Source: Desulfobacterales bacterium
GTDB taxonomy: Bacteria; Desulfobacterota; Desulfobacteria; Desulfobacterales; JAFDDL01
Direction of reading: 5' to 3'
Assembly: GCA_034003325.1 (NCBI GenBank)
Contig: JAVEYW010000020.1
Span: 23,333-87,332 of the forward strand
Length of the DNA stretch: 64,000 nucleotides
Part shown: positions 38,136 to 46,163 of the stretch, piece by piece
Layout of the letters: each line of letters opens with the position of its first letter
How positions within the stretch are numbered: the stretch's first letter is position 1
Program-made: the position numbers and the translations under genes
The notes under the pieces: generated by a model
Told to the model about the DNA's origin: nothing
Seen by the model: only the letters and a program-made list of their open reading frames with translations
Database searches by the model: none

Positions 38136-39122
38136 ATGGTTTCAAAAAAAAGAATACTGAGCGGCATGCGGCCCACGGGTCCCCTTCACCTGGGCAATTT
38201 GTTGGGCGCACTGAACAACTGGATCGAACTGCAGGAACAAAACGAGTGCTTCTTTTTTGTGGCGGACTGGCATGCGCTAACCAGTGATTATGAAAATCCT
38301 CGCGCCATCAAGGGTAATGTGCGAAATATGATTCTGGACTGGCTCGGCGCGGGATTGTCCCCTGAAAAAAGCACCTTTTTTGTTCAATCCCATATCAAAG
38401 AACATGCCGAGCTGTTTCTGATTCTTTCCATGATCACACCGATTCCTTGGTTAGAGAGAAATCCAACCTATAAAGACCAGATCGTACAATTAAATAATAA
38501 GGATTTATCTACGTTCGGCTTTCTCGGATATCCCGTGCTGCAGGCAGCAGATATTATCATGTACAAAGCCAATGCCGTGCCGGTTGGCATCGACCAGGTG
38601 CCTCATGTTGAAATTACGAGGGAAATCGCCAGGCGCTTTAACTTTCTTTATGGCGAGGTGTTTCCGGAGCCCGAATCGATTCTCACCGAAACGCCCAAAA
38701 TACTTGGACTTGACCGCCGAAAAATGAGCAAAAGTTACCACAACGCTATTTACCTGTCAGACACCCCCGAGCAAATCCGCCAAAAAGTCGGGGAAATGAT
38801 TACGGACCCACAGCGAATGCGCCGAAAAGACCCCGGAAATCCGGATGTTTGTAATGTATTTGAGTTTCATAAAAGATACAGTGAGCCTCCCCTTATCGCC
38901 CGGGTCAATCAAGAATGCCGCACCGCAAAAATCGGCTGCGTAGACTGCAAACGGATGATGGCAAATAACCTGATTGCCGCCTTGGCGCCGATTCGCGAAA
39001 AGCGCATCTACTATGAGACCAATCCGGATCTCCTTGAGGATATCATCAAGGCTGGGAATAAAAAAGCCAGAGTGGTCGCACAGCAAACCATGGCGGATGT
39101 ACGGCATGCCATGAACATCTAA
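38136..39122 (+). CDS. trpS: Tryptophanyl-tRNA synthetase
   Basis: A 328-residue class I synthetase. The HIGH motif appears as PLHLGNLLGAL near residue 18, the KMSKS motif as RKMSKSYHNAI near 200, and the Trp pocket includes GIDQVPHVE. It charges tRNA-Trp. Ribosome site GGAG lies 9 nt before the ATG. It begins a tight run trpS-scpA-scpB. Confidence 0.97.
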   Translation: MVSKKRILSGMRPTGPLHLGNLLGALNNWIELQEQNECFFFVADWHALTSDYENPRAIKGNVRNMILDWLGAGLSPEKSTFFVQSHIKEHAELFLILSMITPIPWLERNPTYKDQIVQLNNKDLSTFGFLGYPVLQAADIIMYKANAVPVGIDQVPHVEITREIARRFNFLYGEVFPEPESILTETPKILGLDRRKMSKSYHNAIYLSDTPEQIRQKVGEMITDPQRMRRKDPGNPDVCNVFEFHKRYSEPPLIARVNQECRTAKIGCVDCKRMMANNLIAALAPIREKRIYYETNPDLLEDIIKAGNKKARVVAQQTMADVRHAMNI

Positions 39123-39148
39123 ATACAGGCGGACTGAATCATTGCGAC

Positions 39149-39907
39149 ATGGCGATTGATTTCAACAGCGAGGAAGACAATGAGCCTTCGGATGGCCTGC
39201 CCTACCAGGTAAAACTGGAGCAGGTATTCGAAGGCCCCATGGACCTGTTGATCCATCTTATCAAAAAAAACGAGGTGGATATTTACGACATTCCGATCGC
39301 GTTGATTACGGATCAGTTTTTGGCCTATATAAATTTCATAAAATCCCTCAATATTGATTTGGCGGGGGACTTTATCGTCATGGCGGCCACCCTGACCCAA
39401 CTCAAGTCCAAAATGCTGCTGCCGCTTCATGATGCGGACATTGATGAATCAGAAGATCCACGAATGGAGATCGCCCGGCCGTTATTGGAATACCTTCAAA
39501 TGAAGTCCGTTGCCGAATCCCTGGGCGAACGCAACCTGCTCGGTGAGCACATTTTCACTCGGCCCTTTTGCGGCGACGCGGCGCTGCCGATCGACAACGA
39601 GCAGGAAATCATTCAGGTCGGCCTGTTCGAACTTATTGATGCATTCCAAAAAATAATCGAAAAAGCACCCGAAGGCCACCGCATCGATTTGAGCGAGGAG
39701 CGCATTTCAATAAAAGATAAAATCGCACAAATTATCGACATACTTGAAGAAAAAAGCACTCTTACGCTGGAGGAACTGTTTACGGCGCCTCCCGGAAAAC
39801 GCGAAATCATCATTACGTTTCTGGCTGTTCTTGAGATGGTGAAGTTGTCTTTGATCACCATCGCACAGCATGTGCAAAGCGGTATCATCCGTCTGTTTTA
39901 CCAATGA
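39149..39907 (+). CDS. scpA: Segregation and condensation protein A
   Basis: A 252-residue kleisin. The N-terminus has LEQVFEGPMDLLIHLIKKNEVDIYDIPIALIT and AGDFIVMAATLTQLKSKMLLP; the C-terminus is a small winged helix (FLAVLEMVKLSLITIAQ). It bridges the heads of SMC and binds ScpB to fold and separate chromosomes. scpB follows after 110 bp. Confidence 0.96.
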   Translation: MAIDFNSEEDNEPSDGLPYQVKLEQVFEGPMDLLIHLIKKNEVDIYDIPIALITDQFLAYINFIKSLNIDLAGDFIVMAATLTQLKSKMLLPLHDADIDESEDPRMEIARPLLEYLQMKSVAESLGERNLLGEHIFTRPFCGDAALPIDNEQEIIQVGLFELIDAFQKIIEKAPEGHRIDLSEERISIKDKIAQIIDILEEKSTLTLEELFTAPPGKREIIITFLAVLEMVKLSLITIAQHVQSGIIRLFYQ

Positions 39908-40017
39908 TGAGCGCGTGAATGGGCTGACAAAAATCGATTTTTCACCGCTTGATTTCGGAAAGATCGCTTTTTTTCGCGATCTCAAACTCTCAACGCACAA
40001 CGCCCAACTGGTTTTTA

Positions 40018-40590
40018 ATGGAAGATATCAAAAACATCATCGAAAGCCTACTATTTGTCGCGGACGCACCGTTATCCGTTGATCGCCTGAAGCAAATTTT
40101 AAATATGGCCGATGGAAAAGAAATTCGACTCGCACTGGAAGCATTAACCACCGAATACGAGACCCGCAAAGGCGGAATTTATATTAGCGAAGTGGCCGGC
40201 GGACACCAAATTCGCACCCGCCCGGCCTACAGCGAATGGATCAAGCGACTGCTCAAGCCCAATCCCGTCCGGCTCAGCCAGCCCGCCCTGGAAACCCTCG
40301 CCATCATTGCCTATAAGCAGCCCATCATTCGAGCGGATATTGAACATCTGCGAGGCGTTGATTGCGGCGGTGTACTGAGAATGCTAATGGAAAAAAAACT
40401 CGTCAAGGTGCTAGGTCGAAAGGAAATTCCGGGAAGACCGCTTATTTATGCCACCACCAAACAGTTTTTAGCGGTGTTCGATCTCAAGGATCTAAAAGCG
40501 CTGCCGACAGCGAACGAAATCGAAGCGATGGGAAAACGAAGCGAAACAACTGAAGCATCCACACCTTTGCCGTTCAAGGTGACAGAGTAA
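40018..40590 (+). CDS. scpB: Segregation and condensation protein B
   Basis: A 190-residue protein of two winged helices. Landmarks are IIESLLFVADAPLSVDRLKQIL, GGHQIRTRPAY, LSQPALETLAIIAYKQPIIRADIEHLRGVD and LGRKEIPGRPLIYATT. ATG 40018 is chosen; the open frame upstream to 39949 is not ScpB-like. It partners ScpA and SMC. Confidence 0.96.
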   Translation: MEDIKNIIESLLFVADAPLSVDRLKQILNMADGKEIRLALEALTTEYETRKGGIYISEVAGGHQIRTRPAYSEWIKRLLKPNPVRLSQPALETLAIIAYKQPIIRADIEHLRGVDCGGVLRMLMEKKLVKVLGRKEIPGRPLIYATTKQFLAVFDLKDLKALPTANEIEAMGKRSETTEASTPLPFKVTE

Positions 40591-40609
40591 ACACCCCCGT
40601 TAAAAAACG

Positions 40610-40639
40610 CTTGACTTCAAATCCCTCTGCCCCATATAT
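40610..40639 (+). promoter_or_regulatory. Promoter of tRNA-Val
   Basis: TTGACT (40610-40615), 18-nt spacer, TATATA (40634-40639). Sited between scpB and the tRNA gene, ~65 bp before the tRNA 5' end. Confidence 0.55.
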
Positions 40640-40704
40640 AAGAGGCGCACGGTGTCATCTCACGACATGATTGGTCTTGGTCAGAATTAAGGCGTAGTTT
40701 TTAC

Positions 40705-40779
40705 GGGCGGTTAACTCAGCGGGAGAGTGCTACCTTCACACGGTAGAAGTCGTTGGTTCAAATCCAATACCGCCTACCA
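40705..40779 (+). tRNA. tRNA-Val (anticodon CAC), CCA encoded
   Basis: Seventy-five nt folding as a full cloverleaf: acceptor GGGCGGT/ACCGCCT (first pair G-T), D arm with CAGCGGGA loop, anticodon stem CTACC/GGTAG with loop TTCACAC (anticodon CAC, GUG codons), T arm GTTGG/CCAAT with TTCAAAT loop, and an encoded CCA. Its last 48 bp are the left attachment repeat of the integrated element, so the gene stays functional. Confidence 0.95.
40732..40779 (+). repeat. attL: 48-bp direct repeat at left end of element
   Basis: The 48 bp from ACCTTCACAC through GCCTACCA are repeated exactly at 50714-50761. The left copy is the 3' part of the intact tRNA-Val; the bases outside each copy differ. Confidence 0.93.
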
Positions 40780-40788
40780 AACAAAATC

Positions 40789-40830
40789 AAAAGGTTACAG
40801 GCAACCAGCTTGTGACCTTTTTCCTTTTTT
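40789..40830 (+). terminator. Terminator just inside the left end
   Basis: AAAAGGTTACA (40789-40799) pairs with TGTGACCTTTT (40811-40821), with one T-G wobble, and a T-rich run follows. It can end the tRNA-Val transcript before the element's genes, replacing the native terminator now displaced to 50771-50805. Confidence 0.8.
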
Positions 40831-40837
40831 GTGCCTG

Positions 40838-40859
40838 TTTGTGCCTATTTTGTGCCTAA
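40838..40859 (+). repeat. 22-bp repeat near left end, candidate integrase arm site
   Basis: TTTGTGCCTATTTTGTGCCT plus AA, identical to 50567-50588. It contains two GTGCCT units 11 bp apart, and a third GTGCCT lies at 40831. The site is ~60 bp inside attL. Confidence 0.65.
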
Positions 40860-40967
40860 GATTTTTTTTGGGGTTGGTTTAAGGCGTGTTGATTTTTTTT
40901 GTTGACTTTCTTTTTTGTTTATATTAGTGAGTAGGTTACACACTAACCATTGTGAGGATTTTTGATT

Positions 40968-41453
40968 ATGGATAGATTTACACTTGCGGAAGCCTTAAAC
41001 ATTCTCGAAATCGACCGGGGCCGGATGAACGAATGGCTCTCAAGGGGCCTGATCGAAACAGAGCACGAAATTAAAAAAGGATCACGCACCCATAAGGAAT
41101 ATTCAACTGCTGACTTATACGCCATTGCAATTTTTAAGACGCTTATCGAATATGGGCAAATCCCCCGCGACACAGCCTCAAAGGTTGCTAAAGCATGGCG
41201 CGATTCTGTTAAAAAATATGGGGTCGAATCCTGCCGAGATCCCATTTTTATTTTGCGCAAAGAGGATGGTTTTGAACTGGCTATGGCCCCTATTCCAATG
41301 CAGACATTTAAGGATCAGGGTAGCGGTGCTATTTTTAATTTGTCTGTGTTGCGAAATATGGAGTTAATACGCGATGACACGACGTGGAAAATTATGTTCG
41401 TATTAAACATAGGTGTGATTTTGGCAGAGGTTGACGTGCGACTTTCTGTATAA
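40968..41453 (+). CDS. MerR-like HTH regulator of the element
   Basis: A 161-residue protein. The first ~70 residues form a MerR-type winged helix (FTLAEALNILEIDRGRMNEWLSRGLIE, then HKEYSTADLYAIAIFKTLIEYG), and the rest has no family I know and may be a dimer or ligand domain. ATG 40968 with GAGG site is preferred to an in-frame TTG at 40962. An inverted repeat GGTTA-N5-TAACC at 40934-40948 lies in front and could be its operator. As the first gene after attL it is a candidate master regulator or repressor of the element. Confidence 0.7.
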   Translation: MDRFTLAEALNILEIDRGRMNEWLSRGLIETEHEIKKGSRTHKEYSTADLYAIAIFKTLIEYGQIPRDTASKVAKAWRDSVKKYGVESCRDPIFILRKEDGFELAMAPIPMQTFKDQGSGAIFNLSVLRNMELIRDDTTWKIMFVLNIGVILAEVDVRLSV

Positions 41454-41510
41454 TTTTTAAAAACTTATCATAAGTAAGTAAGCTACCAACTTAAAGCTAA
41501 GAGGTGTAAA

Positions 41511-41702
41511 ATGCAAATGGAAAAATGGAAAACCCTCACAGAAATGGCGGATCTTTTAAAAGTAAAAAAAAGCTGGGTTTATTCTCAAACTATGCGAACC
41601 GGGCCGGGTGCAATCCCCAGAATCAAGATTGGTAGCCGGTTGCGATTTGATCCTGAAGCTGTCGAGAAGTGGATTTTGAAACGGAATATTGATCGGGCAT
41701 AG
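41511..41702 (+). CDS. AlpA/excisionase-like small HTH protein
   Basis: A 63-residue protein with the helix-turn-helix fold used by AlpA and Xis proteins: LTEMADLLKVKKSWVYSQT, then PRIKIGSRLRFDPEAVEKW. Such proteins bend DNA at attachment sites or switch on integrase and excision in satellites and prophages. Ribosome site GAGGTG precedes the ATG. A small palindrome ACTTATCATAAGT lies at 41463-41475 in front of it. Confidence 0.85.
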   Translation: MQMEKWKTLTEMADLLKVKKSWVYSQTMRTGPGAIPRIKIGSRLRFDPEAVEKWILKRNIDRA

Positions 41703-41711
41703 GGGGGCGGC

Positions 41712-42218
41712 ATGAAAGTGTCTCAGCAAACAATCGCAAAACTCGAAGATTTTTTGAAGGATTTGCCGTCCGAAGTGTGGGCCAAATGTTCAATTTGCAA
41801 CGAAACCCTTGTGCATTGGGCCAAAAAGGCAGAAGCGGAAACCGGCGCGGGTACTGCTACGGTTTCAAAAGCGATCGCGGATAAAGTGAACAGTGATGCA
41901 GCACCTGGGGATAAAATAAGCTCAGAGGCACTACGTCAAAGGATCATTGGAAAAACAACGGATAAAAATTTATCTGTTCGTTACGAACAGATAAAATCCA
42001 AACCGGCGACATGGAGGTGCACGATTTGTAACCGCGAGTATCCGGCAACAACAGAGACGTGCCCGGATTGTGATGGTAGTAATGGCATTGTTTCCTATGC
42101 CATGGATTTTGCGGCGTCGGCGATAAGCCAATTAAAACGAATCGAAAAAAGCGACCCGAATCGTGAAGCCGCTTTTTTGAAGGTAGAAGCTTATATCGCA
42201 AAAATGCGGGCCGAATAG
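41712..42218 (+). CDS. Zinc-ribbon protein of unknown function
   Basis: A 168-residue protein with a likely zinc ribbon: RCTICNREYPATTETCPDCDG near residue 97-116 gives two CxxC pairs. Another pair, CSIC, lies at ~26. The rest is helical and charged. It begins 9 bp after the AlpA-like stop and so is probably cotranscribed with it. Proteins like this often bind nucleic acid, but no family is recognised. Confidence 0.6.
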   Translation: MKVSQQTIAKLEDFLKDLPSEVWAKCSICNETLVHWAKKAEAETGAGTATVSKAIADKVNSDAAPGDKISSEALRQRIIGKTTDKNLSVRYEQIKSKPATWRCTICNREYPATTETCPDCDGSNGIVSYAMDFAASAISQLKRIEKSDPNREAAFLKVEAYIAKMRAE

Positions 42219-42226
42219 CAAAAGAA

Positions 42227-42247
42227 AAGCCGCTGGCAGAGCGGCTT
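42227..42247 (+). other. Intergenic hairpin
   Basis: AAGCCGCT-GGCAG-AGCGGCTT, an 8-bp perfect stem just after the zinc-ribbon stop, without a T-run. It may slow transcription or protect mRNA ends before the primase gene. Confidence 0.4.
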
Positions 42248-42275
42248 AATGAAATGAAAAATAGGATATCTAACC

Positions 42276-43307
42276 ATGCATCAATCTGAGCAAAAAGTCA
42301 ATAATTTTTCGATAACGCGGGAAGATGTTCGGGGCGCGTTGAATCGGGCCGTTCAAGCGACCACAAGCAATCAAGCCGCCCTTTGCAAGTTCAAATCCTA
42401 CCTTAATAATCCACCACAACGCGGACAGGGTTGTCATTCCGGGATCATGTCCGGGGCAAACCTGGGAGTAATTGCCGGGCTACAGCCGGAACAGATCTTC
42501 GCGGAAATTCGGGCCGTGCTTGGAGAAAAAACACCGGATAAGGAAATTCAAGAAGCAATCGAAAAAGCGGCGCGTGAATATACCGGCACTGCAAAAATCT
42601 ATCAGTTCCCGAAGAAAAAACCGCTTGTTCAGGACGGCAAGACCGCACTTCAAAAGATTATCAATGCCGGGAAATTCGATAATGACGCGGATCTTTGGGA
42701 AGCTTCGCCTAAGCGGTTGTTTGATGATCCGGCGAAAGATGCCGTTCTATTCTTGCAAACGATGTTTGACCCTGATGATTTGATTTTTATTGGTGATGGC
42801 CAAGATTCGGGCATAGTGGGCATGAACATTCTACCCGCTGCCGAATGGGTTGACGCCTTCCAAAAAGGCCGAAGAACAAAGCCCTACCTCATAATCAACC
42901 CTCTTGATGGCGTTGAACAGTTGACCAAATCCGGTAAGCCGTCTTTCCGATGCGATGCTAATGTTCAGGTTTTTAAATACTCCATGGCCGAGTTTGACGA
43001 CCTGTCCCATAGCGATCAAATCCGTTTTTGGAGCGGCGTTAAGCTCGAAATCAAGGCGCTTGTCGATACCGGCGGGAAGTCCATCCATGCTTGGCTTGAA
43101 GTTTCTAAATTGGCTGCCGTGAGTACTGCCGATGAATGGGACTCTCAAATAAGGGAGCGGCTCTATAAGCGGGTTTTAACGCCTCTTGGGGTTGATAGTA
43201 CATGCAGCAATCAAAGCCGTCTAAGTAGGCTTCCTGGGCACTTCCGGGCAGAAAAAAAGAAGATGCAGAAGATCCTTTGGCTTTCCAATGAAGGACAAAA
43301 ATTATGA
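42276..43307 (+). CDS. Primase-like replication protein (AEP-type)
   Basis: A 343-residue protein. The last third resembles phage/plasmid archaeo-eukaryotic-type primases: GGKSIHAWLEV near residue 273 (SGxKSxH-type motif) and NQSRLSRLPGHFR near 322. The N-terminal half is predicted helical, and GCHSGIMSG near residue 50 is notable. It overlaps the ATPase gene by 4 bp and precedes the iteron array, a layout typical of self-replicating phage islands. Catalytic acidic residues were not pinned down, so activity is inferred. Confidence 0.7.
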   Translation: MHQSEQKVNNFSITREDVRGALNRAVQATTSNQAALCKFKSYLNNPPQRGQGCHSGIMSGANLGVIAGLQPEQIFAEIRAVLGEKTPDKEIQEAIEKAAREYTGTAKIYQFPKKKPLVQDGKTALQKIINAGKFDNDADLWEASPKRLFDDPAKDAVLFLQTMFDPDDLIFIGDGQDSGIVGMNILPAAEWVDAFQKGRRTKPYLIINPLDGVEQLTKSGKPSFRCDANVQVFKYSMAEFDDLSHSDQIRFWSGVKLEIKALVDTGGKSIHAWLEVSKLAAVSTADEWDSQIRERLYKRVLTPLGVDSTCSNQSRLSRLPGHFRAEKKKMQKILWLSNEGQKL

Positions 43308-44344
43308 TTGATGAATTTGAGGCACAGGTTGCCGGGGCGCAGGACGATGAACAAAAAGCCGAAACTCTCGTTTATATTCCCGATTGGAATAACTGCCCAG
43401 CAGAGGCAGAAATTCTCTTAAAATTAAACGACACACCAATTTTACACCGGCAAAACCTATGCATGCTGACGGCTGGCGCTGGCATGGGCAAGACTGCTGT
43501 CATGCATGCGGCCCTGCCCACAATAATTAGCCCGGAATATAAAACTCTCGGATTGTCAGCTTACGGATGTGGAGCAACGGTCATTGATACAGAACATGAT
43601 GCCCGTCTTTTCAATGTTTTGTGGCAGCGCTTTATGTTCCGGTCTTGGCTGCTCAGGGGTACGCCTTGTCCGTCAAACATAACTTGGAAAAACATTCGAG
43701 CGGTAGAGTCTCTTCCGGCCAGATTGAGCATACTATGGGACGAATTTAAAACCTGCAAGGGGCTGTTAATGATCGATGGCATCGGTGACTTTGTATCAGA
43801 TCCGAATAACTCCGATGAGTGCACAGCACTGGTCTACAAACTATCGAGCGAAGCACAAAAACACGATGTCGGGGTCCTGCTGTCGTTACATAATAACCCG
43901 GTAACCGGCAACGAAAAAGCCCGTGGTGTTCTTGGTTCGGAGCTTTGGAGAAAAGCGCAATCCACACTGATCATCAAGCGCGGAGAAGGTGGAATCAGCC
44001 AGGTTACCACAGAATATAGTCTTGGGAAAAACAGACAGAACTCCGATCGGTTGAGCGCTTTTTTTACCTGGAGTGATGACGAGAAAATGCATGTGGCTTG
44101 TGATCCGCCCCTCGGAACTGATTCAACCGGCAAATCCGCCAAACAGCAGCAAGAAATCGTTGCGGCATTGCAAGGGGAATATACCCACAGCGAGCTGGTA
44201 ACTCTTGTAATGAATATTGCCGGCGTTAAAAAACGGCAGGCCGGAAACAAGATTAATAACTTGATCGATCAGGGCCTAATCGAAAAGACTGAAGCCGGGC
44301 TATACCGGGAAAAAGTTTTGGAGCATTGGGCAAATGAGATTTAG
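43304..44344 (+). CDS. RepA/DnaB-like replicative ATPase
   Basis: A 346-residue RecA-fold ATPase. Walker A is GAGMGKT near residue 60, Walker B is GLLMIDGIGD near 150, and the polar ...LLSLHNNPVTG segment near 195 may be sensor-like. The final ~70 residues look like a winged helix (HSELVTLVMNIAGVKKRQAGNKINNLI), plausible for origin binding. It resembles the hexameric RepA/AAA_25 helicases of plasmids and satellites. Its stop codon overlaps the first iteron. Confidence 0.75.
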   Translation: MIDEFEAQVAGAQDDEQKAETLVYIPDWNNCPAEAEILLKLNDTPILHRQNLCMLTAGAGMGKTAVMHAALPTIISPEYKTLGLSAYGCGATVIDTEHDARLFNVLWQRFMFRSWLLRGTPCPSNITWKNIRAVESLPARLSILWDEFKTCKGLLMIDGIGDFVSDPNNSDECTALVYKLSSEAQKHDVGVLLSLHNNPVTGNEKARGVLGSELWRKAQSTLIIKRGEGGISQVTTEYSLGKNRQNSDRLSAFFTWSDDEKMHVACDPPLGTDSTGKSAKQQQEIVAALQGEYTHSELVTLVMNIAGVKKRQAGNKINNLIDQGLIEKTEAGLYREKVLEHWANEI

Positions 44345-44491
44345 TGCAATCTTAGTGCAATCTTGGTGCAATCTTGGTGCAATGGCCAGGTGCAATGTTA
44401 GTGCAATTTTTAAGTGCAATTTGTGCATATATATATGCACAATTGCACATTGCACTTGCACCCCTCCGGAAAATTGCACTTCAGATTGCAC
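44344..44491 (+). repeat. Iteron array with central palindrome, candidate origin
   Basis: Seven direct copies of GTGCAAT start at 44344, 44355, 44366, 44377, 44390, 44401 and 44414, with steps of 11-13 bp. The inverted form (A/C)TTGCAC starts at 44442, 44449, 44455, 44473 and 44485. Between them a 22-bp perfect palindrome (44421-44442) has the AT-rich core GTGCATATATATATGCAC. This geometry fits a replication origin bound by an initiator encoded next door. No large gene overlaps it except the ATPase stop. Confidence 0.75.
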
Positions 44492-44531
44492 AACACATCA
44501 AAAAACATTGGCGATGAAAGGGGCTTGAAAA

Positions 44532-44804
44532 ATGAGTACAGACAATTACGGAAACTACTATTTTTGCGTGAAGGTGCCCAAAACAATTTCACAAAACGGA
44601 GAAATCTATTTGTACGCCGACACAGTTAGGACAGACCAAACCGGAAACTTGTTTTTTGAACGAGAAAAAGACGGCGAGATTTTACCGAACGTGGTCTTTG
44701 CTGCCGGAAAATGGATTCTGTTTTTTGCGGCGAGCTGTCTTGATGGAAGCGCCGCTACTGTAGAGCATTGGAAGGGTGAAGTAGATCGGGGTTTTGACAG
44801 ATAA
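44532..44804 (+). CDS. Small hypothetical protein
   Basis: A 90-residue soluble protein rich in aromatic and acidic residues (YGNYYFCVKVPK, GNLFFEREKDGE). No family recognised. It is the first gene after the iteron array. Confidence 0.55.
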   Translation: MSTDNYGNYYFCVKVPKTISQNGEIYLYADTVRTDQTGNLFFEREKDGEILPNVVFAAGKWILFFAASCLDGSAATVEHWKGEVDRGFDR

Positions 44805-44818
44805 GAAAAGGGCAAAAA

Positions 44819-45023
44819 ATGAAACTTCATTTAATTCCAGAACAAAACGGGCCGAGACTTTCCACGGGCGGCAATCAAAGGCGGGATGTTAACCTGCTGG
44901 TACCGCCCCGACGACAACTTGTTAGAAATCAACGCGCGGGTTCAAGATGCGCGGGCAGCATTCGCGGATTACGAAGGCAATTTGATTTGCCAGCCGTTTC
45001 ATCCTCGAAAACGAAAAGATTAA
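44819..45023 (+). pseudogene. Small gene with apparent frameshift
   Basis: Translation starts well at ATG 44819 (ribosome site AAGGG, MKLHLIP) but becomes arginine-rich and unlike protein. Another frame, open from 44835 (FQNKTGRDFPRAAIKGGML) to TAA 45023, continues with protein-like sequence WYRPDDNLLEINARVQDA. Joining them needs one shift near 44830-44834. If the shift is not real, the second frame can be a separate 45-residue gene from ATG 44886. The next gene starts 5 bp after this stop, suggesting coupling. Confidence 0.45.
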
Positions 45024-45027
45024 AAAA

Positions 45028-45264
45028 ATGGAACTTTACACTGAACAACCAAGCCAAGCCGAAATCGACAGCATGCAATCATTTCTCAGTTTTCCCCTGA
45101 CTGGCGACCAAACGCTTGATGGGAAAAGGGCAATCCGCGAAATCAGAGAACGTTTCCGGACGACAAAAGGTCGTTGCCGGGCAAGAATAATAGCGAGTGC
45201 CTGCAAAATCGCGTGGGAAGATATTATTTGGTTCTACCTCTTATATTGCAACAAGGGACAATAG
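45028..45264 (+). CDS. Small hypothetical protein
   Basis: A 78-residue protein: acidic helical first half (TEQPSQAEIDSMQSF) and a basic then hydrophobic second half (IIASACKIAWEDIIWFYLL). No close ribosome site; probably coupled to the upstream frame. No family recognised. Confidence 0.4.
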   Translation: MELYTEQPSQAEIDSMQSFLSFPLTGDQTLDGKRAIREIRERFRTTKGRCRARIIASACKIAWEDIIWFYLLYCNKGQ

Positions 45265-45315
45265 CTTGAATACGTTAGATATTCAATATGTAAAAGTCTT
45301 TGACAAGGAGGCACA

Positions 45316-45498
45316 TTGAAAGCACAAAAACCAAATAAACACTTGGAATATTTCCAAAACCCAAATCACACTAAAGCTATCGATCTTGAATGTCTATCGA
45401 TCATTGGCCGAATATCAAACACTATCAGCGTGTTAGAGTGCACGGACGCGAACAGGCTTGAAGAGTTCAAGCGTAATTGCATGAAATTGTTACAATAA
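45316..45498 (+). CDS. Small hypothetical protein
   Basis: A 60-residue mostly helical protein (KAIDLECLSIIGRISNTISVLECTDANRLEEFKR). The start is TTG, AGGAGG site just before. No family recognised. Next genes in the row are similar small helical proteins. Confidence 0.45.
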   Translation: MKAQKPNKHLEYFQNPNHTKAIDLECLSIIGRISNTISVLECTDANRLEEFKRNCMKLLQ

Positions 45499-45518
45499 TC
45501 AACAAAGGAGAAAACAGC

Positions 45519-45728
45519 ATGGCAACAAAGGGCAGTCCGTTTGATTTCAGCGATCCGCAAGGCGTCGACATTGCAATGGTGGCGGTAACTCGAAACGTAG
45601 AAAAGCTGCTGGAGTATTTGGTAAAAACACAGGACGGCGGACGTTTCCAAATGCTTCAAACCGGCATTGGACATCTTTTTAAAGAAGCCGCGGCACGGGC
45701 GAATGGAGAGGTGACAGATGGCGAATAA
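45519..45728 (+). CDS. Small hypothetical protein
   Basis: A 69-residue protein (MATKGSPFDFSDPQG then a helix MVAVTRNVEKLLEYLV). Ribosome site AAAGGAG is strong, so expression is likely. It overlaps the next small gene by 11 bp. Confidence 0.6.
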   Translation: MATKGSPFDFSDPQGVDIAMVAVTRNVEKLLEYLVKTQDGGRFQMLQTGIGHLFKEAAARANGEVTDGE

Positions 45729-45894
45729 ACATGGTGAAAAAGAGTTCCGAGCAGACCATAAAGCCATTGATTACGCGCTCTTGGAGGCTTGTGGCCGCGT
45801 TGGAAGCCTCCTGTCGGTACTTCAAGAGCGCGGAGACATGGAGCGTCAAGAATCGTTTAAAAAGGCTCTTCGTGAAGCCATTGAAGGATATTGA
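45718..45894 (+). CDS. Small hypothetical protein, overlapping start
   Basis: A 58-residue protein, MANKHGEKEFRADHKAID then a helix ALLEACGRVGSLLSVLQ. It overlaps the previous gene in another frame (GATGGCGAATAA), a sign of translational coupling; GGAGAGG precedes. No family recognised. Confidence 0.55.
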   Translation: MANKHGEKEFRADHKAIDYALLEACGRVGSLLSVLQERGDMERQESFKKALREAIEGY

Positions 45895-45898
45895 ATAA

Positions 45899-46048
45899 AT
45901 GTTTGCATTCTATCGTAATTATCTATATGTATTAATTGGTGACGCCTGCGGGATGTTCGCGTCACAAGTTGGGTGGTTGATTTGCTTCTGGTTGCAAACG
46001 GCGAGAGGCTGGGGGCGGCAGGTTGGTGAGAGGCTAAACAGGAAGTGA
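45899..46048 (+). CDS. Possible 49-residue small membrane protein
   Basis: MFAFYRNYLYVLIGDACGMF followed by a hydrophobic stretch VGWLICFWL. It starts 4 bp after the previous stop but has only a distant ribosome site (AAGGA). Low confidence. Confidence 0.3.
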   Translation: MFAFYRNYLYVLIGDACGMFASQVGWLICFWLQTARGWGRQVGERLNRK

Positions 46049-46163
46049 AACATCGATCCGGCGGAACCGATAAGAACCCGGTGAGAGGCTGGACACGGAA
46101 AATCGGTAGTAAATCGGCGGGGCATGTGAAGTAACTAATTAAAAATATAAAGGAAATAATATA

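Noticed and set aside
44344..44491. Possible CRISPR array
   Set aside because: Repeats are only 7 bp with 4-6-bp gaps and occur in both orientations; there are no spacers or cas genes.
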